Assembly: GCA_963716855.1 (NCBI GenBank)
Contig: CAVQUV010000005.1
Location: 372,001 to 436,000 of the forward strand
DNA: 64,000 nt
Direction of reading: 5' to 3'
Source: JAGVSZ01 sp963716855
GTDB lineage: Bacteria > Pseudomonadota > Gammaproteobacteria > Burkholderiales > SG8-39
The notes under the pieces are model-generated. The model did not search any database, was not told where the DNA came from, and saw only the letters and a program-made list of their open reading frames with translations. Shown here one piece after another: positions 32,818-41,933 of the stretch (within the stretch, counting starts at the first letter, position 1; each line of letters starts with the position of its first letter). A program made the translations under genes and the position numbers.

Positions 32818-34233
32818 TCATCGTTCGTCCAGCCGCACCTCCACGTAAGCCCGGTCGCGCAGCTGTCGCACCCATTCCTGGTAGGCCTCGTCGGAGCGAC
32901 GTTCGCGCAGCACCTTGCGCGCCTCGAGCCGCTTGCGGTCGACCGAGACGTCCGCGGTGCGCCGCCCGAGCACCTGGATGATGTGCACGCCGAACGGCGT
33001 GCGCACCGGCTGCGAGAGCTCGTTCAGCTTGAGATCGTTCATCGCGCGCTCGAACTCCGGCACGAGGTCTCCGGGGACGACCCAGCCCAGGTCGCCGCCG
33101 CGCGTCGCGGAGCCCGTGTCGTCGGAGTTCAGGCGCGCGATCTCGGCGAAGTTCGCGCCGTCGGCGATGCGCTGCCGGAGCAGGCCGATCCTGCGCCGCG
33201 CCTCGGCTTCCGACACGACCTCGTTCACGCGCACGAGGATGTGACGCGGGTTCGTCTGCTCGACGATGAACGCGCTGCCCGACTCCCCGCCGCGCCGGTC
33301 GACGAGCTTGAGCACGTGGAAACCCGCGGGGCTGCGCAGCACATCGCTCACGTCCCCCGGCTTCATCTTCGCGAGCGTGGACGCGAACAGCTCCGGCAGG
33401 CGGTCCTGCCGGCGCCAGCCCATGCCGCCGCCCGCGAGGGCATCGGCCGCATCCGAGAAGCTCACCGCGACCTGGGCGAAATCCGCGCCGCTCTTCGCGC
33501 GCGCGGCCGCCTCCTGCGCGCGCTTCAGCCGCACCTCGATCTGCTCCGGCGAAGCGCTTTCCGGCACGCTCACCAGAATGTGGGCGATGTTGAACTCGGC
33601 GCCTTGCGGGGCCGACTTCATCTCCTCGAGGAAGTTGTCGATCTCGCTGTCGCCGATCTGGATCTTGCTGTCGACCTCGCGCTCCTTGAGGCGCGAGATC
33701 ATGATCTCGCGGCGGATGTCCTCGCGGAACTTGTCGAACGGCACGCCCTCGCGTTCGAGCGCACGGCGGAAGTCGGCGAGCGACATGCGGTTCTGCTCCG
33801 CGATCATTCCCACCGTGCGATCGAGCTGCAGGTCGTCGATGCGCACGCCGGTCTCGAGGGCGAACTGCACCTGGACGCGGTCGGTGATCATGCGCTCGAG
33901 CACCTGCCGCTCGAGGACGTCCGCCGCCGGCAGGGACGTGTTCTGGCGCTTCAGCTGCGAGGTCACCAGCGCGACGCGCTCCTCCAGGTCGCGCTGCGTG
34001 ATCACATCCTTGTTGACGATCGCGACGATCCGGTCGATCAGCACCGGTCCGCGCGCGGGCGCGCTGCGCGGCGCCGGAGCCGGCGCGGGCGCCGGCTGTG
34101 CCGGCTGGGACCCCGGCCACTGCGGGACGGCCCCGGTGCCAGGCGCGCCGCCCGTTGTGCCGGGCGCGCGGAACTGCGCCGCGGCCGGGGCCGCGGCAAG
34201 CGCGAGAACGAGCAGAAGCAGGGTGCGTTTCAT
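32818..34233 (-). CDS. surA: Periplasmic chaperone/peptidyl-prolyl isomerase SurA
   Basis: A 471-residue periplasmic chaperone for outer-membrane proteins, including LptD. It has a signal peptide (KRTLLLLVLALAAAPAAA), a Pro-rich linker, the SurA N-domain (IDRIVAIVNKDVITQRDLEE) and two parvulin domains (FNIAHILVSVPES; RHILVRVNEVV). The C-terminal helix follows. The ATG overlaps the stop of lptD by 1 bp, so the two are coupled. Confidence 0.95.
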   Translation of the reverse strand: MKRTLLLLVLALAAAPAAAQFRAPGTTGGAPGTGAVPQWPGSQPAQPAPAPAPAPRSAPARGPVLIDRIVAIVNKDVITQRDLEERVALVTSQLKRQNTSLPAADVLERQVLERMITDRVQVQFALETGVRIDDLQLDRTVGMIAEQNRMSLADFRRALEREGVPFDKFREDIRREIMISRLKEREVDSKIQIGDSEIDNFLEEMKSAPQGAEFNIAHILVSVPESASPEQIEVRLKRAQEAAARAKSGADFAQVAVSFSDAADALAGGGMGWRRQDRLPELFASTLAKMKPGDVSDVLRSPAGFHVLKLVDRRGGESGSAFIVEQTNPRHILVRVNEVVSEAEARRRIGLLRQRIADGANFAEIARLNSDDTGSATRGGDLGWVVPGDLVPEFERAMNDLKLNELSQPVRTPFGVHIIQVLGRRTADVSVDRKRLEARKVLRERRSDEAYQEWVRQLRDRAYVEVRLDER

Positions 34234-36668
34234 CAGTCGTAGTATCGGTATGCTGACGACGCTCCGCCCGGAATCGACCTCGGGCCCGCGGCGCCGAGCG
34301 GCGGCTGGCCGCCGATCGGCGCGATGTCGCCCATGCCGCCCGGCGGCGTCGCGGTGTTGAGCAGGGTGTAGCCGGGGATGCTGCGCCGGAGCAGCTCGAT
34401 CGGATTGGTCCCGATGCGCGCGACGCCGTTCAGCTCGAGCTGAATGAAGAAGTTGGTCGTCTGCTGCGCGGTCGAAGTCTGGAACTGCTGCGCCACTGCG
34501 CGGACGATCCAGCAGCCGGCATTGTATTCGAGGCCGCCGAGCACGTCGACCATCTTGTGACCGTCGATGTCGTAGCTCACCCGGCCGACGCCGTAGAACC
34601 CGCCGCCGAGCGGCCACTGCGCCGCGGCGTCGATCGTGTTGATCGTCCCGGCCCCCGCGGTGTAGGCCTGATTGATGTAGCGGTAAGCAATACTGGCAAC
34701 CGCCGCGGGCGCCGGCGAAAAGCGCACGGCGCTGGTGAACTGCTCGATGTTCTGGCCGCCGCTGAACTTGTACTGCATGCCGAGGGTGGCGTCCCAGTTC
34801 TGCGCGATCCGGCCCCCGAGCCCGAGGATCAGCGGCGTCTGGGAGCCGGTCCGCACCGGCTGGCCCGGTATGGTGACCAACTGATCCGTAAAGTAGTAAC
34901 GCTGGCCGATCACCGCCCGGACCAGCTCCTGGCCGTCGCTCGGCCGCACGAGCCGCGAGGTTGCCGCGATCGAAAGCTGGTTCGCGTTGGCGATCCGGTC
35001 GCCGCCGGCGAAGATGTTCTCCTGGAAGAGCTGGTTGAAGTTCAGATCGGAGTTCGTGGTGTCGAACACCGGAATGTTGTCTTGGTTCTTGAACGGCACG
35101 TAAAGATAATACAGCCGCGGCTCGAGCGTCTGGAGGAGATCGCTTCCGAACCAGCGCACGTCGCGCTCGAGGTAGAGCCCCGAGTCCAGGCTCGCGATCG
35201 GAAGCGTGCGCGAGATCGTGTTTTCGGTGAACGTGCCGGGGTTGTTCAGGTTGTACCAGGTGGCGCTCACCCCGACCTTCGGCAACACGTAGCCGTAGCT
35301 CTTCACGAGCGGGAGCGCGAGGCTCGGGTACGCGGTGGTGCGCGCGCCGGTCGGCACGAGCGCGGTGTTGGTGAAGTTCACGTACTCCGCGGACAGCCCC
35401 GCATCGAAACCGCCGAACGTCTGCCGGAGGCCGTTGAACACCACCTGGGGCTCGCGGAAGTACGGTACGGCCACCGGGTTCTGCGGATCCTGGAGGGTCT
35501 GGAAGCGCTGCATGTTCGCGTACACGTTCCACTGGCCCGAGGGCGAAGCGTACCCGAGCAGCCCCTGTTGCGGCAGGTAGATCTGCGTCGCGATGGCCAG
35601 CCGGCTCGACAGGTCGCGGAAGTAGTTGTCGTCCGAGACCTTGCTGTAGTTGACCAGCCCGTACCAGCCGTTTCCGAAGTTGAGGTTGCTGTTCGCGGCG
35701 AATGCGTAACGCCGCTCGTCGTCGAGCACCTGGTCCTGCGGGAGGATGTCGTAGCGCAGCTCGCCGGAGGCCCAGGGCTGGAGGAAGCGAAACTGGTTGA
35801 GAAACTGCAGGCCCCGCTTGGTCATGTAGCGCGGAACGATCGTCGCGTCGTACTCGGGCGCAATGTTCCAGTAGAAGGGCAGCGCGACGTCGACACCGGT
35901 GGTGTTCTGCGAGCCGGCCACCGGAGGAAGAAAGCCGGTCTTGCGCTGGTTGTTGAGCGAGAAGTCGAACCACGGGATGCGCGGCGTGCTCACCCCCATG
36001 AAAGTGAGCCGCGCGTCGCGCACCGTGCCGACCTCGCGCCCCATGTCGATGTCGATCTCGCCCGCTTCGATGAACCAGTCGTCCTGCCCCGGCTTGCAGG
36101 TGGTGAAGCTGGCGTCGGTCATGCGGTACTCTTCGTCGCCGTCGAAGCGCAGCGCCTTTGCCGTCCCGCGCGTTTCGACGTACGTCTCGGGCCGCGTCGA
36201 TGCGCCGACCGCGGCGGTGAGCGTCGGGCCGCGCTGCTTCTCGCCACGCACCTTGACCGAGCGCTCGCCGAGCCGGAACGTCGGCTGATCGAAGATCCCG
36301 GTCGTGTCCCCGATCCGCAGCCGCAGCCGCGGCCCGCTCGTCTCGTCGCCGGCGACGCGCAACCGCACGTTGCCGGTCGCCTCGACCTCGTCGGTGTCGG
36401 CGAAGTACTTGAGGCGGTCCGCGGTCAGTCGGGTGTCCCCGCGCCGCAGCTCAGCGTCGCCGATCGCCTCGACCTCGTTGCCGCCGAGTCCCTCGATGCG
36501 GTCGGCTGCGACGAAAGTCGGAATGTCCTCGCCCCGCGCGGCGGAGGGATCGCCGAGCGAGCGCTGCAGCCGCAGGCCCTGCCCCTGCGCCTGCGCCTGA
36601 CCGACGAGGATCAGGCACGCGAGCGCGCACGATGCGGCCGCAACGGCCGCGGGAGCGGCAGGGTTCAT
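34233..36668 (-). CDS. lptD: LPS-assembly protein LptD
   Basis: An 811-residue outer-membrane barrel that inserts LPS. The chosen ATG gives a signal peptide (CALACLILVGQAQAQ); an ATG 60 codons earlier would add unconserved sequence. The N-terminal OstA-like domain includes VAADRIEGLGGNEVEAIGDA and LRRGDTRLTADRLKYFADTD; TTCKPGQDDWFIEAGEI holds a conserved Cys, and GGLEYNAGCWIVRAVAQQF near the C-terminus holds another. The barrel is Tyr/Asn-rich. It is divergent from amgK. Confidence 0.95.
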   Translation of the reverse strand: MNPAAPAAVAAASCALACLILVGQAQAQGQGLRLQRSLGDPSAARGEDIPTFVAADRIEGLGGNEVEAIGDAELRRGDTRLTADRLKYFADTDEVEATGNVRLRVAGDETSGPRLRLRIGDTTGIFDQPTFRLGERSVKVRGEKQRGPTLTAAVGASTRPETYVETRGTAKALRFDGDEEYRMTDASFTTCKPGQDDWFIEAGEIDIDMGREVGTVRDARLTFMGVSTPRIPWFDFSLNNQRKTGFLPPVAGSQNTTGVDVALPFYWNIAPEYDATIVPRYMTKRGLQFLNQFRFLQPWASGELRYDILPQDQVLDDERRYAFAANSNLNFGNGWYGLVNYSKVSDDNYFRDLSSRLAIATQIYLPQQGLLGYASPSGQWNVYANMQRFQTLQDPQNPVAVPYFREPQVVFNGLRQTFGGFDAGLSAEYVNFTNTALVPTGARTTAYPSLALPLVKSYGYVLPKVGVSATWYNLNNPGTFTENTISRTLPIASLDSGLYLERDVRWFGSDLLQTLEPRLYYLYVPFKNQDNIPVFDTTNSDLNFNQLFQENIFAGGDRIANANQLSIAATSRLVRPSDGQELVRAVIGQRYYFTDQLVTIPGQPVRTGSQTPLILGLGGRIAQNWDATLGMQYKFSGGQNIEQFTSAVRFSPAPAAVASIAYRYINQAYTAGAGTINTIDAAAQWPLGGGFYGVGRVSYDIDGHKMVDVLGGLEYNAGCWIVRAVAQQFQTSTAQQTTNFFIQLELNGVARIGTNPIELLRRSIPGYTLLNTATPPGGMGDIAPIGGQPPLGAAGPRSIPGGASSAYRYYD

Positions 36669-36720
36669 CGGGTGTACGGCCGGGCGCTCTTGTTCTGTGG
36701 ACGGTTGTCGCGGTCGGACG

Positions 36721-36758
36721 GCTTCGGAACACTCGTCCGCCGAAGCATCCCGTAAAAT
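36721..36758. promoter_or_regulatory. Dyad and -10 box in the lptD-amgK gap
   Basis: GCTTCGG (36721-36727) and CCGAAGC (36740-36746) form a 7-bp dyad with a 12-bp spacer, followed by TAAAAT (36753-36758), a good -10 for amgK. No -35 match is obvious. The 166-bp gap must hold both divergent promoters. Confidence 0.35.
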
Positions 36759-36834
36759 CGCATATCCGCTCAAGCAAGGCAACGCCACCGGCGCACGTCG
36801 GCGCACCGACATCCCGCCCCCGAGCTTCCGCCCC

Positions 36835-37845
36835 ATGGACCGACTCACCGAGCTCGAGCGCTGGCTCGCCGAGCGCCTCCCCGACCGGGACTTCGCTCTC
36901 GCGCCCGCGTCCGCCGACGCGAGCTTCCGCCGCTATTTCCGCGTGTCGTTCGCGCGCGACGGCGCGCCCTCGCTCATCGCGATGGACGCCCCGCCGGAGA
37001 AGGAGGACTGCAGGCCATTCGTGCACGTCGCCGGGCTGCTCGCCGACGCGGGCCTGAACGCGCCGCGCGTGCTCGAACAGGATTTCGCGCGGGGCTTTCT
37101 GCTGCTCACCGACCTCGGGACCACCACGTATCTCGAGGCGCTGCGCGCCGCGGACGAGACCACCGCGAGCCGCCTCTTCTCCGAAGCGACCGACGCGATC
37201 GTGAAGTGGCAGCTCGCCAGCCGGCCCGACGAGCTGCCCCCCTACGACGCGGCGCTGCTGCGGCGCGAGCTCGAGCTCTTTCCCGACTGGTACATCGGCC
37301 GCCACCTCGGCGCGACGCTTGCGCCAGGGCAGCGCGAGATGCTCGACCGCACTTTCGCGCTGATCATCGCCTCGAATCTCGCGCAGCCGAAGGTCTTCGT
37401 GCATCGCGACTACATGCCGCGCAACCTCATGGTGTGCGAGGCGAACCCGGGAATCCTCGACTTCCAGGACGCGGTGTACGGGCCGATCGCGTACGACGTC
37501 GTCTGCCTCTTCAAGGACGCGTTCATCAGCTGGGACGAGGAGCGCGTGCTCGACGGGGCAATCCAGTACTGGGAGAAGGCGAAGCGCGCGCGGCTGCCGG
37601 TCGACCCGGACTTCGGCGCCTTCTACCGCGACTTCGAGTGGATGGGCCTGCAGCGCCATCTCAAGGTTGCGGGGATCTTCGCGCGGCTCGCGCACCGCGA
37701 CGGCAAGCGCGGGTACCTCGAAGACACGCCGCGCTTCATCGAGTACATCCGCGCGGTCTGTCGCCGCTACGACGCGCTGAAGCCCCTCCTCCTGCTCGTG
37801 GACGAGCTCGAGGGGCGGGCGGCGCGGGTCGGCTACACGTTCTGA
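36835..37845 (+). CDS. amgK: N-acetylmuramate/N-acetylglucosamine kinase
   Basis: A 336-residue APH-fold sugar kinase. AmgK phosphorylates MurNAc at the anomeric position in the recycling route that bypasses MurA/fosfomycin. SADASFRRYFRVSF opens the N-lobe, VFVHRDYMPRNLM is the catalytic loop with its Asp, and GILDFQDAVYGP holds the Mg-binding Asp. murU follows 190 bp downstream, which supports the assignment over aminoglycoside phosphotransferase. The gap to murU is filled with two repeat copies. Confidence 0.9.
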   Translation: MDRLTELERWLAERLPDRDFALAPASADASFRRYFRVSFARDGAPSLIAMDAPPEKEDCRPFVHVAGLLADAGLNAPRVLEQDFARGFLLLTDLGTTTYLEALRAADETTASRLFSEATDAIVKWQLASRPDELPPYDAALLRRELELFPDWYIGRHLGATLAPGQREMLDRTFALIIASNLAQPKVFVHRDYMPRNLMVCEANPGILDFQDAVYGPIAYDVVCLFKDAFISWDEERVLDGAIQYWEKAKRARLPVDPDFGAFYRDFEWMGLQRHLKVAGIFARLAHRDGKRGYLEDTPRFIEYIRAVCRRYDALKPLLLLVDELEGRAARVGYTF

Positions 37846-37855
37846 GGTGACCCAA

Positions 37856-37936
37856 GATGAAACCGATGCCGGAGGCATCGCTTTCGCTGACTTCGGGGGG
37901 GCGCCGCGCAGCGGCTTTGCCCTCTCGCGGCGTTCC
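37856..37936. repeat. Structured intergenic repeat, tandem copy 1
   Basis: An 81-bp copy in the amgK-murU gap. It contains hairpin GATGCC-GGA-GGCATC, then a GC-rich nested hairpin built from GCCGC-GCA-GCGGC. Compared with copy 2 it lacks 9 bp (AGCACGAGG), which removes the left arm of the outer stem. Copy 2 follows after 6 bp. A third copy is at 57879-57965. Confidence 0.85.
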
Positions 37937-37942
37937 ATCTCG

Positions 37943-38032
37943 GATGAAACCGATGCCGGAGGCATCGCTTTCGCTGACTTCGGGGAGCACGAGGGGGCGC
38001 CGCGCAGCGGCTTTGCCCTCTCGTGGCGTTCC
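37943..38032. repeat. Structured intergenic repeat, tandem copy 2
   Basis: A 90-bp full copy ending 3 bp before the murU start. It has the hairpin GATGCC-GGA-GGCATC and a nested stem: outer CGAGGGGGC / GCCCTCTCG (one G-T pair) and inner GCCGC-GCA-GCGGC. Copy 3 (57879-57965) has GCCCCCTCG in the right arm, giving a fully paired stem, so the pairing, not the exact sequence, is kept. The tandem can be read as an ORF with DETDAGGIAFADFG repeats but this is unlikely to be translated. Confidence 0.85.
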
Positions 38033-38035
38033 TAG

Positions 38036-38716
38036 TTGAAAGCGATGCTCCTCGCCGCCGGGCGCGGCGAACGGATGCGCCCGCTGACCGACGCGACGCC
38101 GAAGCCGCTGCTCGAGGCGGGCGGACGGACGCTCGTCGCGGGCCTGGTCGAGCGTCTCGCCCGGGAGGGCTTCCGCGACCTGGTGATCAACCACGCGCAT
38201 CTCGGCCACCGGATCGAGGCGGCGCTGGGCGACGGCGCACGCTTCGGCGTGCGCATCCGCTACTCGGCCGAAGCGACGGCGCTCGAGACGGCGGGCGGCA
38301 TCGTGCAGGCCCTGCCGCTGCTCGGTGCGGAGCCCTTCGCCGCGATCAACGCGGACCTGCATACCGACTACCCGTTTGCCGCCCTGCGCACGGCCTTGCG
38401 CGGCGACGACCTCGCTCACCTCGTGCTGGTCGACAACCCCCCGCATCATCCGCTCGGAGATTTCGCGCTCGCCGACGGACGCGTGCGCAATGCCGGCGCG
38501 CCGATGCTCACGTTCAGCGGAATCGGCGTGTACAACCCCGCGCTGTTCGGCGGGGTCGCGCCCGGCGAGAAGGCGCAGCTCGCACCGCTCCTGCGCCGCG
38601 CCGCGGATGCCGGGCGCGTCTCGGGCATGCACTTCCGCGGCCGCTGGGTCGACGTCGGCACCCCCGAGCGGCTCGCCGCGCTCGACGCCGATCTGCGCGG
38701 AGCCGGTCATGCTTGA
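38036..38716 (+). CDS. murU: N-acetylmuramate 1-phosphate uridylyltransferase
   Basis: A 226-residue nucleotidyltransferase that makes UDP-MurNAc from MurNAc-1-P made by AmgK. The signature LLAAGRGERMRPLTDATPKP begins at residue 5, with INADLHTDYP holding the metal-binding Asp and DVGTPERLAAL at the end. MKAM is a conserved start and corresponds to a TTG at 38036; the next ATG would trim three residues. No Shine-Dalgarno is seen because the structured repeat runs right up to the start. Its stop overlaps the next gene. Confidence 0.92.
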   Translation: MKAMLLAAGRGERMRPLTDATPKPLLEAGGRTLVAGLVERLAREGFRDLVINHAHLGHRIEAALGDGARFGVRIRYSAEATALETAGGIVQALPLLGAEPFAAINADLHTDYPFAALRTALRGDDLAHLVLVDNPPHHPLGDFALADGRVRNAGAPMLTFSGIGVYNPALFGGVAPGEKAQLAPLLRRAADAGRVSGMHFRGRWVDVGTPERLAALDADLRGAGHA

Positions 38717-39176
38717 TGCGGCAGAAGTGGATCGGGCGCTCGCGCTCGACCCCGCATGGGCCGCGCGGCTGCGGGCGCTGTGGCTCGACCTCGCCGCAGC
38801 CGCGGTATTCGGCGTCCTGCGCGGCCCGCACATTGGCGCGCTGCCGCGCGTGCGCAAGCAAGTGCTCGACGCGGGCGAGCGGCTGCGCGCGCTATGCGCC
38901 GATCGCGCGTGGATCCCGCAGCCACGCGAGCGGCTGAAGAACGCGCTCGCCTCGGCGCTCGCCCTGCGCGAGACGCTCGACGCGCTGGAGACGGTCGCGC
39001 AAGAGGTCACGGGCGACGACGCGGCGGCGTTCCGCGCGGCGCTCGCCGGCCTGCGCACCGCCGCGCTCGACGAGACGGCGCGGCGCGCGAACGAATGGGC
39101 GACACTCCTTGATCGGCGCGCGTCCGACGAGGACAATGCCTGCTCCGATCCGACCCGCCGACTTCGATCCAGCTGA
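38709..39176 (+). CDS. Hypothetical protein between murU and pepP
   Basis: A 155-residue, mostly helical protein: LDAAEVDRALALDPAWAARL, then VRKQVLDAGERLRALCADR and RLKNALASALALRETLDALE. No domain is recognised. The ATG overlaps the murU 3' end by 8 bp, and pepP starts 5 bp after its stop, so it belongs to the same operon. The C-terminal residues NACSDPTRRLRSS are low complexity and probably disordered. Confidence 0.75.
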   Translation: MLDAAEVDRALALDPAWAARLRALWLDLAAAAVFGVLRGPHIGALPRVRKQVLDAGERLRALCADRAWIPQPRERLKNALASALALRETLDALETVAQEVTGDDAAAFRAALAGLRTAALDETARRANEWATLLDRRASDEDNACSDPTRRLRSS

Positions 39177-39181
39177 ACCCG

Positions 39182-40495
39182 ATGCCCGACGTCACGCCCT
39201 TCCGCGCCCGCCGCGCCGCGCTGCTCGAGCGAATGGGCGCGGGCATCGCGATCGTCCCCACCGCGCCGGAGCGGCTCCGCAACCGCGACAGCGACTACCT
39301 GTACCGGTTCGACAGCTACTTCTACTACCTCGCCGGTTTTCCCGAACCGGAGGCGGTCCTCGTGATGGTCGCGGGCGCGGAGCCGAAGTCGATCCTCTTC
39401 TGCCGCGAGAAGCATCCCGAACGCGAGTTGTGGGAGGGCTTCCGCCACGGACCGGAAGCGGCGCGCAAGACGTTCGCCTTCGACGACGCGCAGCCGTTCG
39501 CCGCGCTCGACGAGGCGTTGCCCAGGCTGATGGCGAATCAGCCCGCGCTGTTCTACGCCCCCGGGCTCGACCCGGCGTGGGATGTGCGCATCCTGCGCTG
39601 GCTGAACGAGGTGCGCGCGCACGCACGCACCGGGGTGACCGCACCGGTCGAGATCCGCGACCTGCGCGTGGCGCTGGACGAGATGCGCCTGGTCAAGGAT
39701 GCGCACGAAATCGCGACCATGCGGCGCGCCGCCGCGATTTCGGCCGGCGCGCACGTGCGCGCGATGCGCGCGACGCGGCCCGGCGCGATGGAGTACGAGG
39801 TCGAGGCCGAGCTGCTCTACGAGTTCCGCCGCCATGGCGCCCAGTTCCCGGCGTACTGGCCGATCGTCGCCGGCGGCGCGAATGCCTGCGTGCTGCACTA
39901 TCGCGACAATTCGCAGCCGCTCGCCGACGGCGACCTGCTGCTGATCGACGCCGGCTGCGAGCTCGACGGCTATGCCTCCGACATCACGCGCACGTTCCCG
40001 GTCAACGGCAAGTTCAGCGGTCCGCAGCGGGCGATCTACGATCTGGTGCTCGCGTCGCAGGCCGCGGCGGTCGTGGAAGTCAAGCCGGGCAACGGGTGGA
40101 ATGCCCCGCACGACGCGGCCGTAAAAGTGCTCGCGCAAGGGTTCATCGACCTCGGGCTCTGCAGCGGCACGCTCGACGAGGTGCTCGAGAAGGAACTCTA
40201 CAAGCAGTTCTACATGCACCGCACCGGCCACTGGCTCGGGCTGGACGTGCACGACGCCGGCGACTACAAGGAGCGCGGCGAGTGGAAGGAACTCGTGCCG
40301 GGCATGACGCTCACGGTCGAGCCGGGTTGCTACATCCGGCCGGCGGACGGCGTGCCCGAGCGCTTCTGGAACATCGGCGTGCGGATCGAGGACGACGCGC
40401 TCGTCACCGCGAACGGCTGCGAAATCGTCACGAGCGGGGCCCCCAATCGCGCCGACGACATCGAGGCCCTGATGCGCGATGCGCGCGGCGCCTGA
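39182..40495 (+). CDS. pepP: Xaa-Pro aminopeptidase (aminopeptidase P)
   Basis: A 437-residue M24 metallopeptidase that removes N-terminal residues before proline. The N-terminal aminopeptidase P domain (RNRDSDYLYRFDSYFYYLAG) is followed by the pita-bread catalytic domain. The dinuclear metal ligands are Asp in LLIDAGCE, Asp in YASDITR, His in MHRTGHWLG, Glu in TVEPGCY and Glu in IGVRIEDDAL. Its end overlaps ubiH by 17 bp, as in the enterobacterial pepP-ubiH pair. Confidence 0.95.
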   Translation: MPDVTPFRARRAALLERMGAGIAIVPTAPERLRNRDSDYLYRFDSYFYYLAGFPEPEAVLVMVAGAEPKSILFCREKHPERELWEGFRHGPEAARKTFAFDDAQPFAALDEALPRLMANQPALFYAPGLDPAWDVRILRWLNEVRAHARTGVTAPVEIRDLRVALDEMRLVKDAHEIATMRRAAAISAGAHVRAMRATRPGAMEYEVEAELLYEFRRHGAQFPAYWPIVAGGANACVLHYRDNSQPLADGDLLLIDAGCELDGYASDITRTFPVNGKFSGPQRAIYDLVLASQAAAVVEVKPGNGWNAPHDAAVKVLAQGFIDLGLCSGTLDEVLEKELYKQFYMHRTGHWLGLDVHDAGDYKERGEWKELVPGMTLTVEPGCYIRPADGVPERFWNIGVRIEDDALVTANGCEIVTSGAPNRADDIEALMRDARGA

Positions 40496-41645
40496 CGCCG
40501 ACATCGTCGTCGCCGGCGGCGGGCCGGTCGGCGCGACGCTCGCGCTCGCGCTGCGCGGGAGCGGACGTTCGGTGGTGCTGGTCGAGCCCCAGGCGAAGCC
40601 GGGCGGCCTGCTGCGGCCCGTGGCGCTCTCGCACGGCAGCCGGCTCGTGCTCGAGCGGGTCGGCGCGTTCGACCGGATCCGGACCACGCCCATCGAGGCG
40701 ATCCACGTGTCGCAGGCCGGCGGGTTCGGGCGCACGCTGATCCGCCGCGAAGACCACGGGCTGCCTGCGCTGGGCTACGTCACCGACGCGTCGCAGGTCG
40801 CCTCGACGCTGCTCGATACGGCGATGCCCGAGCGTCTGGCCGGACGCGTCGCATCGTGGCGCGCCGAAGGCGAGAACGTGACGGTCACGGTCGAAGTCGG
40901 TGGCGCGCCGCACCGGATCACGGCCCGGCTGCTGGTCGTGGCGGACGGCGGGCAGTTTCCGGGCGATGATCTCGCGCTGAGGGACTATGGCCAGACCGCA
41001 ATCGTGGCCGTCGTGCGCACCGAGGTCGTGCACCGCGGCAGAGCATGGGAGCGATTTACCGCGGAAGGACCGCTCGCCCTGTTGCCGTTCGGTGCGGCGG
41101 CGGACGACGCACACTATATATATGCGCTGGTCTGGACCGTCCGGGCGGCCGAGGCGCCCCGTCTCGCGGCGCTGCTCGACGACCGGTTCTGCGCCGCGCT
41201 GGGCGAGCGGTTCGGCCGTCGGCTAGGGCGGTTCATCGACGTCGGGCCGCGGGCGAGCTATCCGCTCCGGCTCTGGTTCCGGCGCGCGGCGAGCGTCGGG
41301 CCGCGCACCGTGGCGGTGGGCAACGCGGCGCAGACGCTGCATCCCGTGGCCGGACAGGGCCTCAATCTCGGATTGCGCGACGCCGCAGAACTCGCCGACC
41401 TGGTCGGACGCACCGATCCGGCGCGGATCGGCGACGCCGCGTTCGTGGCGGCGTTCGGCGCAGCGCGGCGAATCGATCGCTACGCGACGATCGGTGTGAC
41501 CGACTTCCTTGTGCGCGTCTTCTCCAACGACGACGCGCCGCTGCGCCTCGCGCGCGGTCTCGGGCTCGCCGCGCTCGACCTGTTTCCACCGGCACGTCGC
41601 CTGCTCGCACGGCGGATGATGCTCGGCGCGCGCGGGTTGCCGTAA
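40479..41645 (+). CDS. ubiH: UbiH-family ubiquinone hydroxylase
   Basis: The product has 388 residues. FAD-binding IVVAGGGPVGATLALAL starts at residue 9, and the FAD/NAD(P)H segment is LLVVADGGQF. The C-terminal motif GNAAQTLHPVAGQGLNLGLR replaces the usual GDAAH with GNAAQ, a variant known for UbiH. It probably hydroxylates 2-polyprenyl-6-methoxyphenol in ubiquinone synthesis. It overlaps pepP, the standard ubiH context, and is distinct from the paralogue at 14306. A TATATATA-rich stretch in the middle (around 41117) has lower GC. Confidence 0.9.
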   Translation: MRAAPDADIVVAGGGPVGATLALALRGSGRSVVLVEPQAKPGGLLRPVALSHGSRLVLERVGAFDRIRTTPIEAIHVSQAGGFGRTLIRREDHGLPALGYVTDASQVASTLLDTAMPERLAGRVASWRAEGENVTVTVEVGGAPHRITARLLVVADGGQFPGDDLALRDYGQTAIVAVVRTEVVHRGRAWERFTAEGPLALLPFGAAADDAHYIYALVWTVRAAEAPRLAALLDDRFCAALGERFGRRLGRFIDVGPRASYPLRLWFRRAASVGPRTVAVGNAAQTLHPVAGQGLNLGLRDAAELADLVGRTDPARIGDAAFVAAFGAARRIDRYATIGVTDFLVRVFSNDDAPLRLARGLGLAALDLFPPARRLLARRMMLGARGLP

Positions 41646-41933
41646 GGCTCGCCTTCGCCGCGGAGTGCCGCTGCGCCGAGCACTTCCGCGCCGAACCTCA
41701 AGACGATCCCGCGAAGTGCGCGGAAGCCCCGGCCGCGCTTCGGATTTCTCCTCCGGCCTGCGTTCACGACGCGCATCGGCCCGCACGCAACGCACTTGCA
41801 TCACGCGCGCTCGCGATGAGTGTCGTATCGCGACAACGCAGCATCGGACTTGAGTGACATTTTCGTTCCCCGACGAAAAACTTTGAGAGTAGAATCGCGC
41901 TCCTCTCGATCGATCCTCCCCCTAAGGCAAGGC
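41646..41933. promoter_or_regulatory. dusB-fis upstream region with hairpin and -10 box
   Basis: The 288-bp gap becomes AT-richer towards dusB. A hairpin with stem TTTTCGT / ACGAAAA (41860-41866 with 41873-41879) is followed by TAGAAT (41890-41895), a plausible -10, then a 38-nt leader. No good -35 is visible. In other bacteria Fis represses its own promoter through AT-rich sites, and this stretch would be the place; no site is proven. No gene is seen in the first 180 bp. Confidence 0.4.

Noticed and set aside
37856..38032. Possible CRISPR-like tandem repeats
   Set aside because: Only two copies, no spacers of constant size, no cas genes.
37847..38035. ORF with DETDAGGIAFADFG repeats
   Set aside because: It is simply the tandem structured repeat read in frame; copy 3 does not preserve the frame, so it is not a protein gene.
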